Shown here: piece by piece, positions 44,704 to 56,389 of the stretch
How the letters are laid out: the number at the start of each line of letters is the position of its first letter
Numbering within the stretch: position 1 is the stretch's first letter
DNA from: Margaritifera margaritifera
Taxonomy: Eukaryota; Mollusca; Bivalvia; Unionida; Margaritiferidae
Direction: 5' to 3'
Assembly: GCA_029931535.1 (NCBI GenBank)
Contig: JAQPZY010000305.1
Location: forward strand, 1 to 64,000
Length of the DNA stretch: 64,000 nt
Position numbers and translations under genes: made by a program
Notes under the pieces: model-generated
The model's database searches: none
What the model was told of the DNA's origin: nothing
The model's input: only the letters and a program-made list of their open reading frames with translations

Positions 44704-44960
44704 TTAGACCCTCAAGTGGCACACTATACTACTGTTATTCTTAGCTAAAAGGTGTTCAAGTTGAACACAGACTGCTCTTTCTAAAATCTTGGACACAATA
44801 CTGAGTATACTAACAGGACTGTAAGTGTTGGCAGCAGCTCTACTATCCTTTTTGTAAAGAGGACTAACTCTAGCTAATTTCAGTTCATCTGGCACTAGAC
44901 CAACAAGCTGATCTCCAACATTTTGTTTCTAACATGACTGGTGACTGGTCCGCCACTAGT
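44704..44960 (-). pseudogene. LINE reverse transcriptase fragment
   Basis: The minus frame at 44704-44895 reads 'DELKLARVSPLYKKDSRAAA' then 'YSPVSILSIVSKILERAV', the first conserved block of non-LTR reverse transcriptases (Jockey/CR1-like). It is followed by 'QLEHLLAKNN'. It ends after ~60 codons; catalytic YxDD and endonuclease regions are absent. A short extension in another frame reaches about 44960. 5' and 3' truncated, dead. Confidence 0.8.
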
Positions 44961-45650
44961 CATATCAGGAAAAAAAAAAAAAAAACGGCGGAGAACAACT
45001 TGTTGGTCCAATCACGCACAATACCTCTTGATATATAAAAGTAACAATGTATGTAACTGGAATCGTCAAAACACTATCAGGGGTGGAGTGGGGTGAGGAA
45101 GCCAAAATAAAAATCAACGGAACGATCCTTCAAAGTGACGCCAATAGGGTAAAGGAGAGAGGCAAGCTCCCACAGTCGGATTTGGGAGATTTAATATTTT
45201 GGAGGTTTGTTTAAATCTCATTGCAGCCTTGCAGCTATATATATACTGCACAATGAATTTTGTTTTAAAATCGGGGTAGGGGTTTGGGGTGAGACCCCCC
45301 CCCCCTTCCCAGCGGACGCACAAGCGGATATCGTCAAGGCCTGTACTTTTACAGGGATTAAGGTTACTTAATTCTTTGTAAACAAAATCCTAACTTAGCG
45401 TTTGAAGTTGGAGTGTGTTATTATGAACATTTCTTACGCTGTAAAACTCTTGCTAAATTGTTGAAACTGTTATAAATGTTTTTGAAGGTTGTGGCAGTTT
45501 CTCCAAGAGAGTAGATGTTACATTAATGAAGAAGTTATTAAAACGATTAGCAATATCACAGGTAGATGGCAGTTGCAATCTTCAATAGTCTGTGCAATAT
45601 TAGCATTATCGTACGGAAGCCCGTTAGCGTCAGGAGAAAAAAATAAAATT
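44961..45650. other. no gene recognised
   Basis: A16 tract at about 44970-44985 and a C tract at 45295-45304. AT-rich otherwise. Confidence 0.5.
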
Positions 45651-45651
45651 T

Positions 45652-46065
45652 GCGTTATTACGAGATAACATTGCGTTATAATAGATAACATTGCGTTATT
45701 ACGAGATAGTATTGCGTTATTACGAGATAGTATTGCGTTATTACGAGACAATATTGCGTTATTACGAGATAGTGTTGCGTTATTACGAGATAGTATTGCG
45801 TTATTACGAGATAATATTGCGTTATTACGAGATAGTATTGCGTTATTACGAGATAACACTGCGTTATTACGAGATAACATTGCGTTATTACGAGATAGTA
45901 TTGCGTTATTACGAGATAATATTGCGTTATCACGAGATACTATTGCGTTATTATGAGATAATATTGTGTTATTACGAGATAACATTGCTTTATTACGAGA
46001 TAGTATTGCGTTATTACGAGATAACATTGCGTTATTACGAGATAGTATTGAGTTATTACGATATA
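45652..46065. repeat. 21-bp minisatellite, about 19-20 copies
   Basis: Unit 'gcgttattacgagatagtat' plus t, with variation almost confined to a-t-gta/aca/ata before 'ttgcg'. A length of 7 codons keeps frames open on both strands, giving the RYYEIVL and LSRNNAI pseudo-proteins. Confidence 0.97.
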
Positions 46066-46081
46066 GAATGGAGACTCATTT

Positions 46082-46083
<2 letters not shown>

Positions 46084-46168
<85 letters not shown>
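46084..46168. repeat. (TA)n microsatellite
   Basis: About 42 TA dinucleotides joining the 21-bp minisatellite to the integrase-core ORF. Confidence 0.98.
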
Positions 46169-46171
<3 letters not shown>

Positions 46172-46196
46172 TTACGTCTAGACTGATTTATAGAAC

Positions 46197-46673
46197 ATGG
46201 CGGATATATTGGACATAGACACTTTGATAAGATTCTATTTTAGATTAAATGTTTCACAAAAATATATATTAGAACTTTTAGCATATAATCATCAAATCGT
46301 AATAAGCAGACGCACATTGCAAAGAAAACTGAAGAATATTCAACTCTACAGGAAGAAAAATAAGACAGATCTCATTCAGGTGGCCACATTTCTTCAGAAA
46401 GAGATAGAGAAGTCTGGTTGTTTGCATGGATACAGGTGGATGTACACAAAATGTTTTGGTGAGGGTCTTGTTGTCGATCGTGAAAGTGTCAGAGTTCTGT
46501 TAACAATTATTGATCCTCAAGGGGTCGAAATGCGGAGAAACCGCCGCTTGAGACGCCGCACGTACTTTAGTCATGGGCCCAACTACACGTGGCATATAGA
46601 TTCTAATGATAAACTAAAACCCTATGGAATATTCATTAATGGATGCGTTGAGGTGCCGTTATTTGCTGTGTGA
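46197..46673 (+). CDS. integrase-core transposon-derived protein, 5' part
   Basis: An ATG frame of 158 codons. Residues about 8-60 form a helical/HTH-like lead (FYFRLNVSQKYILELLAYNH, then 'RRTLQRKLKN'), residues 75-100 hold 'GCLHGYRWMYTKCF', and residues 130-153 hold 'GPNYTWHIDSNDKLKPYGI' then 'FINGC', including the first catalytic Asp of the rve fold. This is the start of the widespread invertebrate and fish integrase-core family. The match ends at 'NGC'. The frame then reads 'VEVPLFAV' and stops, so the remaining core is missing. Either the gene is 3' truncated, or a splice donor lies at 'gag|gtgccg' (about 46652). No downstream exon was recognised. Confidence 0.75.
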   Translation: MADILDIDTLIRFYFRLNVSQKYILELLAYNHQIVISRRTLQRKLKNIQLYRKKNKTDLIQVATFLQKEIEKSGCLHGYRWMYTKCFGEGLVVDRESVRVLLTIIDPQGVEMRRNRRLRRRTYFSHGPNYTWHIDSNDKLKPYGIFINGCVEVPLFAV

Positions 46674-47830
46674 TTCGGCAACTGACAGTTTATACCACGA
46701 TAAACTCAGAAAAAACAACATTAAACTATTATAACTGCTATTGCTACTAATTGTATTCATTTTTTTGTTGTTGTCATTTTGCTTATATTTTATTACTTAG
46801 CATCCTTTACGACGCTTCATTCAGCGTATGAATACAAGTTTTGGGTTCCTGGTGCGTAGCTATTTATAGAACAGGGATTCTCCTGCACGGGCATAATAAA
46901 TACGTCATCATCAAACAAATAATTCAACCAATGGTATCCTATTTAAGGTTTTGAACATTCCCAGCATTGTCTACATATTTTACCAAAATGGACATATGTA
47001 TTCTGAGTTGAAGGTCAATATTCAAAGTGAAGCGATGAAGTTGTTTTAGACATAAAAATGACATAGATTTTAATGCATTCATGGACTGATTGAAAGTGAT
47101 TGGCAGATTCATCACTGTCCAGACTTGTGAGTAACCTATTTTCGTTTCTCTTGAACCTATTTTCGTGATTATAACAGGCTAAGCTAATACATGTAGACGC
47201 ATTAAGTTATAGAAGTCATGTGATCCGTTTTGTTTGTCCACACACATACACACACACGTTTGTAAAATTATGATCAGCTATTTTGTATCCATGTAAGTAT
47301 TCCAGGATCTCTTATCAGTTAAAAAAAATTGCTTACAACCTGATCCCAACCCCACCCCCAGTCAAATATGTGACATCAGTGTAAAAAATAAATACACAGA
47401 CACACAGAAGAATAGATAGAAATTGAGATTAATGGTTGATCTAAAATGCTGTTGGTGTAAAAAGTTAAGTATTTCACTCAGGAAATAATAACAGCAAGCC
47501 TTATTATTTTGTTTATTATTAACACACATTTCTAGCATTATTGTAATTAGAATTACAACAAAACATTGAAATATACCTGTAAAAATAAAACAATTGTATG
47601 ACAAATTCATGTATTTACTGTTCTAATTTATACTTATATAGAACTATTTGTTCGGCATTTTCTGAATCCCAGCAATAATTTTATTAATTGGAAATTGCCA
47701 TTAAATTTATAATAAAAATCTGAAGTGATAGATGTTTTATATTATCATACATTTGGCATGGATAGTTGACATGGGGTACTCAACTTGAAAACCAAATATT
47801 TCCTTAACTGATTGGGGAAATTGAATTCTA
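46674..47830. other. no gene recognised
   Basis: I looked for continuation of the integrase-core family here and found none. AT-rich, with a (CA) tract at 47242-47258. Confidence 0.5.
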
Positions 47831-48256
47831 TTAGCTGGGATTAAAATGGAAGGTGCAGTTATTGAAATGGCATGTGGAGTGTGTGATGAAACCTGTCATA
47901 GAGTTCATTGTGTGTTGCGAGAGTGCTTGTAGAGAATTTTGTGCAGTTGCATGACAAATTACTTGAGTGGTACTGGTTGGGTCTGCATGGGTCATTTGAA
48001 CATTTACAGAGGTCTGTGAAGGTACTGCGGAAGAATCTGGGGGAGAGAGTGCCACATTTGAACTTACATTGGACAGAATGTTACTCATTTGTTGCTTATG
48101 TTGAGTACTGGGCCTTGTGTAGGGTTTTAATGAAAGCTCACTGGAGTGGTCAGACAGAGACATAATGTGCCTAGCAGGAAGGTTGGCATCTGTCACTGCA
48201 TTCAAAGCTGTGGCACGAAGAGAGTGGGCAGTATATCTATGCAGAAATGTTGGCAT
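47831..48256 (-). pseudogene. tyrosine recombinase C-terminus (Crypton/DIRS-like)
   Basis: On the minus strand the frame opens with 'RYTAHSLRATALNAVTDANL', which carries the H-x-x-R box, followed by 'ARHIMSLSDHSSE' and 'LKPYTRPS' with the nucleophilic Tyr. A Ser/Thr/Gln-rich linker and a Cys/His end (CHFNNCTFHFNPS) follow. Only the C-terminal third of the catalytic domain is in this frame; the N-terminal half is not recognisable upstream. It could be a last exon or a truncated element. The family is found in Crypton, Ngaro and related elements. Confidence 0.75.
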
Positions 48257-49306
48257 ATGTCAGGCATACAATTACTAAATTGCCTCTGCCCAACACTTAC
48301 CCCAACATAAATGTTCAATTATCAAAAATGGGGTGTGAAGGGTCAGAGGAAACTCGGACTAGGCTTCTGATAGTTCTTCCACTTCATAAGTGTCGTCAAA
48401 TATTGATGGGCCAATGTTTTCAATGTCTTCTTCCAGGAAATCTATCTGATATGGTAAACTTAACGAAAATTCTCCATATTTTGCCATTTCGGATACAGCA
48501 GTTCGATGGTGAATAAATTCCATACCATTTTGTCTACAGACTGATCACTGACCTTGACCTAGCGAGTTTACAACGTTTGCATCCTGTTTTTTTCACCATT
48601 TTAGTATTACAAATAATTATTTTTTGATACAAAAATTACAGATATGTGTTTAGTCTTTCGAATTCAGTTCTTTCAAATGTTTTGCAAAATTTTTAACATA
48701 GTTGTTTTCTTTTGAAGGCATATATACTATACGTTGTTTATGCCTTCATTTGCAGTGTTTACCTTTTGTTTTGCACGTGACTTTATTTATCGAAGCAGGT
48801 ATTTTTAGAAAAGTAGTTCTGCTCACAGTTTATACAGAAAAATAAACGCAGCTCAAGCTGATCACGTGGTGACATTCTGACCAATGGAAATCCTAGTTAC
48901 TTTTACCCGCTAATGCTATTGCAATTATTAAAACATTTCGCGCGCAAATTTTAGCCTTAATCTCGCAGGCGCCATATTTGGAAAAGGTCATTCTTAGTAG
49001 TTAATGCGTTGGGAGGAGTTAGCCACAAGTGAGTATTTTAAATGATTTATACATTGATTTAGAACTGTATGCTGCCATTAGAACGTATTGTCATGTCAAT
49101 GCAAAGTTTTGGTAATGAGAATCTTAAATTTCGGATAGTTAAATTGCATCTTCAAGGTCTGGCCGATGTTGCACGTACATTTACAATTTGAATATGGAAA
49201 TCACATTTGCTCGTCTTCGAACTGTAGACTTTCTTGATGTAATACAGGGATTATTAAACAAAGTCTGCAATTTAAAGACGAACATTGTGCATGTATATAA
49301 TATAGA
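48257..49306. other. no gene recognised; possible CpG-bearing promoter/first exon near 48900-49030
   Basis: 48940-49020 carries 'cgcgcgcaaat', 'ctcgcaggcgcca' and a vertebrate-like first-exon layout, ending in a good 5' splice site 'cacaa|gtgagt' at about 49028-49036. A minus frame at about 48350-48520 (acidic, DDTYEVEE) may belong to the recombinase gene. Both are weak. Confidence 0.25.
48511..48544 (+). repeat. 34-bp direct repeat, copy 1 (copy 2 at 50047-50080)
   Basis: 'gaataaattccataccattt' followed by 'tgtctacagactga' occurs at both places with no mismatch, while surrounding sequence differs. Confidence 0.9.
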
Positions 49307-49588
49307 CAGGGCCGGTGCAAGGGTATTTGGAGCCCTAGGCGAACCTTCAGCCTTCCGCCATCACCCCGCCCCCCCCCCCACACAATTAACTTTAAAAAAT
49401 GAATATTGTACATTTATTCTTTTCTTGTGTTTCTTCTGTCTATTTTTAGATGCCTATTATCTTCTTATTTACGCTATTTCTCTTTCTTTTTTAATTAGTC
49501 TTTTTGCCGCCTCCACCCCCCACCCCCCTCCAATTTTGCCGCAATAGGCGACCGCCTAGTTTGCCTGGCTGTTAAACCGGCCTCGAAT
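49307..49588. mobile_element. MITE-like element with GGCCGG ends
   Basis: The left end 'cagggccggtgcaag' is matched by the reverse complement of the right end (cgaggccggtttaac). Just inside are 'ccctaggcgaa' and, on the right, 'aataggcgaccgcctagttt', with C-rich tracts at 49368-49379 and 49515-49530. No target duplication is clear. The same end style is common in invertebrate genomes (recollection). No coding. Confidence 0.6.
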
Positions 49589-51492
49589 AAAGATTTTTAA
49601 AAAAGTTATTTAGTTACATTTCCCATGTACGCAACACCAGATTACGTTGGTAGAATTCCCAGGAGCAATTTCAAAAAGCACCCCCTGTCCCAAAATAAAT
49701 GACCATAAATTTAAAAATACTTGCATTGCGGGGGCTTTGGAGCAACTGCTGCATTTGCACCACCTTTAATCTGTTCTTGCATTCATGGAAGTATGTATAA
49801 TGCAAGGGCGGATTTGAGGAAAAGTCGGGGCCCCTCCAAATTTCTCTAACAAAATGAGTGCCAGACAAACAGAATGATTCTTTGAGCAAGTTTTCTTTAA
49901 AGTTAAATAGTTAAAATTATGCTTTGGAAATGCTTAAGGGCTTTTTGTAATGTGGGAGATGGTGCACTGAAGAAATGGCTATATATTTTGGTAATAGTTA
50001 TATCCTGTTTCCTTCAGTAAAGTACTTGGCAGTGAGTTTGTGAAAGAATAAATTCCATACCATTTTGTCTACAGACTGAAGCAGTGTGCATCAATATGGA
50101 GTTTGTATGTGCTGAACAAAAATGTCACTGAGGCTTGTAAAAAATCCATTGAGTAACAGGGAGAAGTAGATTTTGTTTAAAACTTGGAGCAATTGAACAT
50201 AAGCTGTTTGTCTGTAAAGACTGTTTGTAAATCAAAGACGTTTTAGTTCTTAGAGAAAACCTGGAAAGTAGAACCTAATAAAAGGTATGGAGGTCTGTAC
50301 TAGATGTAAGTGGCATTTTATGAGAAGCACAATGACAGAAATGTCTTGTTGTTAATATTAATAATGAGAATAATCTCAGTGATGATGATCCCCAAGCTGA
50401 ACAGTTTGGAATATTTTTATAATTTCTGGTCATATGTCTTTCTGTATATCTGTCTGTATCTATGCCTGCCTGGCTGTATTCAATCAAGGTTGAAATTTTG
50501 TATTGCAGCCATGGCAAATGCACCATAAAATGCTCGCTAGTCCCCTTTTATGACTTTCAGAAAGCAAAGTTACAGGACTGCCACCATTCTCTATCATTGG
50601 GGCTCCCTGACATAAAGCAGAGCTAGTTGAGATGTCACTGACATGCTTTTTCAGACACTATAGGTTTATCATTCTGTAACCATCCAGAATGTCTACAGAC
50701 CGTTTTATTTGAAACAAAGCATTTTTACTGTTTTGAAAATGGCAGTCGAAAACATTTTGAAACTAGTTAAAACAAACTCCCAAGGTCCTCAATAGACACA
50801 AATCCTTGGCTTAAATTTGACCCATTTTTGACACATATTCCAACCTGTGTGTTTTTATGATGCATGTTGATATAGCTGGATCATCAGTCTTAATTATCCT
50901 TGATTTGCCTGCCATCATAATTTCCTACTGAGCATGCGCTGTCCATAACAAATTGACTATGCACCAGAAATTGACATTTGCTAGACTACTGTCTACACCT
51001 TATCTGCCAATAATATCGCACCTACAGTACACGCATCATGTTTAATGGAAAATTCACATTCCCACGGTGGACTTGAATCTTTCATGGACCAGATATTAGG
51101 GGTGAAACGATATACCTCTGCCATGTATCGATACAATTCTTGATACACAGCCTACGATACACCATTCGATCAGATGCATGACTTATCTTGGTCACCATGT
51201 CCTTTGTTTTGCATTGAATGAATGTGTTTAAAACATGTTATTACCAATTTCATGTCTTGACTTCAATTTTGAAGGCATTACAGTGTTATCTTAAAAACAG
51301 AAGAAGCAGTGCAATTTCCTTGTGCAAGGAAAATCTTATCATCTAGAACAAGTCAGAGTGGGAGAGCGGAGATGATTAACAACCAAATCTGTCACATCTG
51401 CATGTTTGGTCGCTGATTACATATATCAGCGTAAAAGGAGACATTCCAAACTTATTCCTCATATACGATTTAAGTACTTTACAGATCATTTA
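49589..51492. other. no gene recognised
   Basis: Copy 2 of the 34-bp repeat lies at 50047-50080. 'ttaggggtgaaacgatatac' at about 51097 with repeated 'tatcgatacaat' resembles a hAT terminal region seen in many animals, but I find no partner end. Confidence 0.45.
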
Positions 51493-54434
51493 CAGTATAT
51501 GTTGGGACACCATAAATTAATTTTTAAAGTAATTTTTTGTGCACTGTAAGTTCTGGGACAGATCGTTTTTTTTTAGTCGTAAGTTGTGGGACACCTTTTG
51601 AATCATAATATTGATGCTTGGCTGGTAAAAAAAATGCACTAAAACATATATTTTGTTAAATAAATAAAATAAAAACCGCTCAGTGTTGTTTGTTTACACT
51701 TATCTTCTTAACTGCAAACTTTTGAAGAACAAAATTTGATAAATCTATGGGCAATATAGGAGACTAGATGCTTGCACTACATACAAATACGTGCAAGTCG
51801 GAGCAACCCGTACTTGTATTATATTTTGTTTTGCTGTATAAACACTTTGATGCAATAAAAGTTTTGAGTTGATTTATATTTGCCATTTTCATAAGCCAGA
51901 TCTAATTCCCAAGTAATATTTCCTCAGTTATCTGCCAGTGCAAATCCTTTAGCTTGTAAAGGCAGCCTTGCTTTGTTTTCCCAACCATTGATCGAGCTGC
52001 AGAGTTGATACTTTTTCAGTGCCAAGTAGAGTCCTATATTCAGCTGACCGAATTTATTTGAACTTCCCGTCATCATGCCGCACAATTGACACCTGTTCAG
52101 TTGTGGCAAATCCTTTAATACTGGTACATTTCACAATGTATGCTCAAAGGGTCACTTACAGACCCTGACTGTTCCACTGTTTCAATTTATTTTCAAAATT
52201 CCTGTGAATACTGCTAAAAATAAACCAAAGCCGGCTTCCAGGGTCTGCTTGCTTTGTAGTAAAATAATAGGCCATGTTACTTCCATTGAGCACAGGAGAA
52301 ATTATAACTTAAGTAAAATATGTGGAGAGAGAGTGCGAGATTTATGAATGAAAGCTACTGAGCTAGACAGTGAAGGTACAAAGTGATAGATAAACATGCT
52401 AATTCCGAAACCCAAAACCTTTTTATTTATACGACAATGATCACTGAACATAGTCCAAATACCGCTGAACAGACATGCATATCGGTACTATATTTAATCA
52501 AAATCCTTTAAGCTGTTCAAATTCTTAATTGCCCACTCGACCTCCTCAGGCTCAAACCCATCAAACTCGTCATTTTCACTGTCACTGACAGTTTCAACAC
52601 ATTTAGTATTTCTTATCACATTGTCCTCACAACCGTTCAAGTTATTGTTAATACCGCATGCTTTAAACGATTTTCTTATCAGATATGGCTTGTCCTGAAG
52701 CGATTCGACTGCTTTCACAATCCAATCCACAACTGTTTGTTTATTTGCACTCTTAACACGAAAAGTGTTGTCATTTTGCTTGGAAAGACCCTCTGCTGCA
52801 TTACGAATAAAGTTTGACCAGATTTTCCTCTTGTCGGACTTGACTGGTTTGTTAATACTGACGTCTAGTGGCTGCAGCTTGGAGGTGCATCCACCCAGAA
52901 TAACTGCAGGCACAGTGTTACCCCTTCTCAAAGCCTTCTTTGCAGCATTCATAATATGCGCCTGCAATGAATCCATCACCAAAAGAGATCGTTCCTTTCT
53001 GGTGTACTTAAGATAGATCTCTTCAATCCACTGCAGCATCACTTCATCATCAACCCAACCCTTCTCCTGCGCGATCCATCCTTTCGGTGCCTTAATATCC
53101 TTTAGCTCCCTCACGCCATGAAAAATTTTCATTGGAGGCAACACATCCCCTGCTGCAGAAACTGCAAGGACTAAAGTTATGGTTTTTATCTTCACCAGTC
53201 GTGCAAATTCTCGCACTTTTAACCCCCTTTAAAAATCCGGTCGCCCAGTTCCTACTGGCTTGAAAGTCAATGTGTGGACATTCAGTTGACACCAATTCCT
53301 TGGCATAAGCACATATAGTATCCACGCTGACGGGGATCTGCAGATCTCATTGGATGAGAACCCGCTTTGCTATTTTTCCAACTAGATCATCGCCATAGGA
53401 TACTTGTCTCCCACTCCTTGGTATATGTCCCCATTCATTCAGCTGTTGAGAGAAATCTATTTTTGACCAATTGGCGATTGTTGATTTAGGGATTTTAAAA
53501 TGTCTTGCTGTTACTCAAATCTCGTGTGAAGTTGAGAAATTAACTACTTCCTGCTTTTGCTTTAGGGTGAAACGCTTGTAATGCCCTCGCCTGACAGCAT
53601 CATTTTCACAAGCATCATCTCTCTCTTCCAGGGTTGGCTTGCTTTGTAATAAAATAACCTTTGTATTTGATAGCCGAAGTCTCTACCAGGTGTGTTTATT
53701 CACCACCCAAGCATCTATTGTTTGCCACCTGTCATTATTATTGATGTCTGCAGGGTACATACATGGGTACAACATCATACACAGCATTAATTGTCTTTAA
53801 GAATATTTTTTTTTGTACCAGGGTAACCCATGCTAGCAAAAATGTTGCCATTTGCACTCACAGGTAATGTATTTACTAATAATGATTTTTATTTTGCGAA
53901 ATATTCTATTCTTAACCTGGATATAATACACTCTTGGTTATTTTGCACCATACACCGGGTCATGCGTGAATTGCTGGTGCCTTCAAGCAATCGGTTGTTA
54001 TTTCTCTGTCTTGTGCTCTTTCTAATGTTTGTGATTTTGCTGGATCCAATTTTCAGTTTGATAATTTACGGGTATTCAAACTTTTGAGGACAACCAAACG
54101 TGATTCGTTTATCTATATTCACGTCAATAAAACAATGTGTCAATGTTGTTACCTGACATAAGCGATACACACGACCGGTATTCTACATTACCGGACCATG
54201 TGGTGTTAGTGGATATGTTTGTGTCTCTTATACATAAATTGCTTATGAAGAACAAAAAGAGAACGTTTAATTTACCTACCTTATTGTAACATAAAGTGTG
54301 GGGGGGGCGGCAAATTCAGCACAATTTGTTTCGGTTCTTAAGTTTTGGGACATATGATCTATTTGAAAAAAAGTTTAACCATAAGTTATGGGACAAAGAA
54401 AATCATTAATTTTATCTTGTCCTAAGATATAAGG
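51493..54434 (-). mobile_element. pogo-family DNA transposon, complete ends, 2.94 kb
   Basis: The left end (51493, cagtatatgttgggaca) and the reverse complement of the right end (ccttatatcttaggaca) match at 12 of 17, and similarity extends inward (ataaattaat / ataaaattaat). TA dinucleotides flank both sides (51491-51492 and 54435-54436), the pogo target. Subterminal copies of 'taagtt-tgggaca' occur at about 51548, 51580, 54338 and 54380. A 33-bp direct repeat (52235-52267 and 53625-53657, 30 of 33) brackets the transposase. The broken transposase on the minus strand makes it non-autonomous. Confidence 0.85.
52494..53640 (-). pseudogene. pogo transposase (DDE_1), internally deleted and frameshifted
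   Basis: From 53640 downward on the minus strand: an N-terminal HTH ('HYKRFTLKQKQEVV', 'ARHFKIPKSTIANW'), broken by stops near 53520 and 53350. A CENP-B-type second HTH follows ('VSVDTICAYAKELV', 'ASRNWATGFLK'; frame 53092-53325). The text then jumps to 'KSARICTTGEDKN', so about 70 residues including the first catalytic Asp are missing. After a 1-nt frameshift near 53190, frame 52494-53216 gives 'VLAVSAAGDVLPPMKIFHG' and 'KGWIAQEKGWVDDEVML'. 'SLLVMDSLQAH' holds the second Asp and 'GGCTSKLQPLDVSINKP' the third, followed by an acidic tail. Inactive. Confidence 0.88.
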
Positions 54435-54436
54435 TA

Positions 54437-56389
54437 AATATGGTAATAGTTAGTTTTGTGTGAAGTTTCTATGTTGCTTTGTGTCTATTTGGATAGAGTT
54501 TGGATGCCGATATTTCTGGTATGTCACACAACAGTTAGTTATGATTGGTGGTTATTGTTTGAACTTGAACAAACATTAACCACTAATCAGAATTGCATGT
54601 AACATATTTCACTGTGTGACACACTGGAAGTGTAGCCTTCAATTTGAGCCAAGTAGACCAGATGCAATACAACAGATATATTTCCAGTAAAAGTGGTTAT
54701 TAAATGATCAGTAAAGTACTTAAATCATACATGGGGAATAATTCTGCAATATCTTCTTTCCATTGAGATATGTTATCAGTAGCTGAAGATGCTGACGGGA
54801 TAAACTAATTCGCACGGAATTGGGGCTGGGGAAGGGGGCAGTTTTCGAACCATGCGAGTTGGTCACCTTGTTTTAATTTGTAGAAGGTGAGTTGGTCTTG
54901 TCAATAGTTTTTATTTTTTACTGACAGAAATGTGCATGTACTTGCTACAGTCATCTCAGATGAATTCTCAATTTAAAGAATGAAAAGGCAAATGACTAAT
55001 AATTATTCACGACTGCTGAAGATTAAATTAACTTGGAGTTAGTATCATTTTGTATCAGTTCTTCCACTCTTGTTTCGATATGGGTATCAATATATTGGTT
55101 AATTTTAAGTTGTACACAATGCCATTTAATATTGAAAGAATCCCCCACCAAAATGTATTCACATACATGTATTTTGAGAGATAAATGATAAATTTCCTAG
55201 CAAAGAATCCTGAGACTATTTAGTTGCTTCACCAAATATAGTTTAATTATAGCAATTTTAATGAGAGAGAGATAAAGAGAGATTCTGCTTTTAAACAAAG
55301 GAAAAAGAAATCATACGTAAGTATTAGTGGTTTTCATTCCATTATTAAAATAAATAAATGTGACAAACGCAGTGATTTATTTGTTTCATTTCCCCAGTCA
55401 CTTTTAAATTGTTTGCTTAACATGTTCCCACACAATGAAATATACACAGCATTATTTGTATAGAACTTTTACTAGTCCTGCCTGTTTAGCACTTCATATC
55501 CAAGTGACACATTTTCTCAGGAACTAGACATGTGTTTGCTTTTACCATAGACCTACTGTTTGTATGCAGACTCTATGAAGCACGTGAAGCTGCTTTCTAT
55601 AACCAACAGCTTAACAAATATACTTACGATTGCTGGTTTGGTCATCTAAGTTTAATATTACCAAATGGATGGGTAAAAGTGATGAAGTATACTTAAATAT
55701 TTTCGGTAGGAGATAAACGTGTATGTATTATTTTCATCTAATGCAGATGCAATTTATTTGGTACTGTACATACTATCAATCCACATAACAAACACTGCAA
55801 ACTGTACCCGAATGTCAAGCAAATAACGTAATTACCAGAAAGTTCATCACTGTTCTTCTGGAGTGCACAGAGCATTTTCATATCAGACAGTGGTTTTCCA
55901 AAATGGGGTAGGGTGTAGGCTGCATTAAAGAGAACCATCATTTTGTTTTTCAATTCATTCACATTCACATTTAGTTTTAAAATGTACATTCCCTGTGGAT
56001 TTTCTGCATATGCTGGATAGTGGCGGGCATATACTGTGCCGACAGGCCTTGTGAGGTCCAGAACTGTAATGAAACTTGATTAGTTCAGTCCTGAATTTGT
56101 CAGTATCATTTACAAAAACTGGTTGAATTTCAAACCTGTACCAGTTTGGGATATTGTTTTTGGTGACTGCTTATGTCTCTGGAGAAATAGTTACCTCTGA
56201 TTCGGTGGCAGCCTTTCATTTTATCCCTCCACTTTCATGCGGATGTTCCTTCTCTGAATTTCCCCTAAAACCTTCCTTGCAAAAATAATTAAGTAAACTC
56301 CTTTTATCCACATAATAAAGATGATCTCACTTGGCAATTACTTATAAAGTTGTTATTAATACATTTTGCGGTTTAAATATAAACAAGAC
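54437..56389. other. no gene recognised
   Basis: AT-rich. The minus frame at 55738-55989 shows no domain. A short GA-rich run (gagagagagataaagagag) is at 55264-55283. Confidence 0.45.

Noticed and set aside
45652..46065. CRISPR-like regular array
   Set aside because: Repeats abut with no unique spacers and the sequence is eukaryotic.
45676..46181. Overlapping repetitive 'proteins' on both strands (LSRNNAI, RYYEIVL)
   Set aside because: They are the 21-bp minisatellite and (TA)n read through; a unit of 7 codons keeps all such frames open.
52235..53657. 33-bp direct repeat as a target-site duplication
   Set aside because: It lies inside the pogo TIRs and pogo duplicates only TA.
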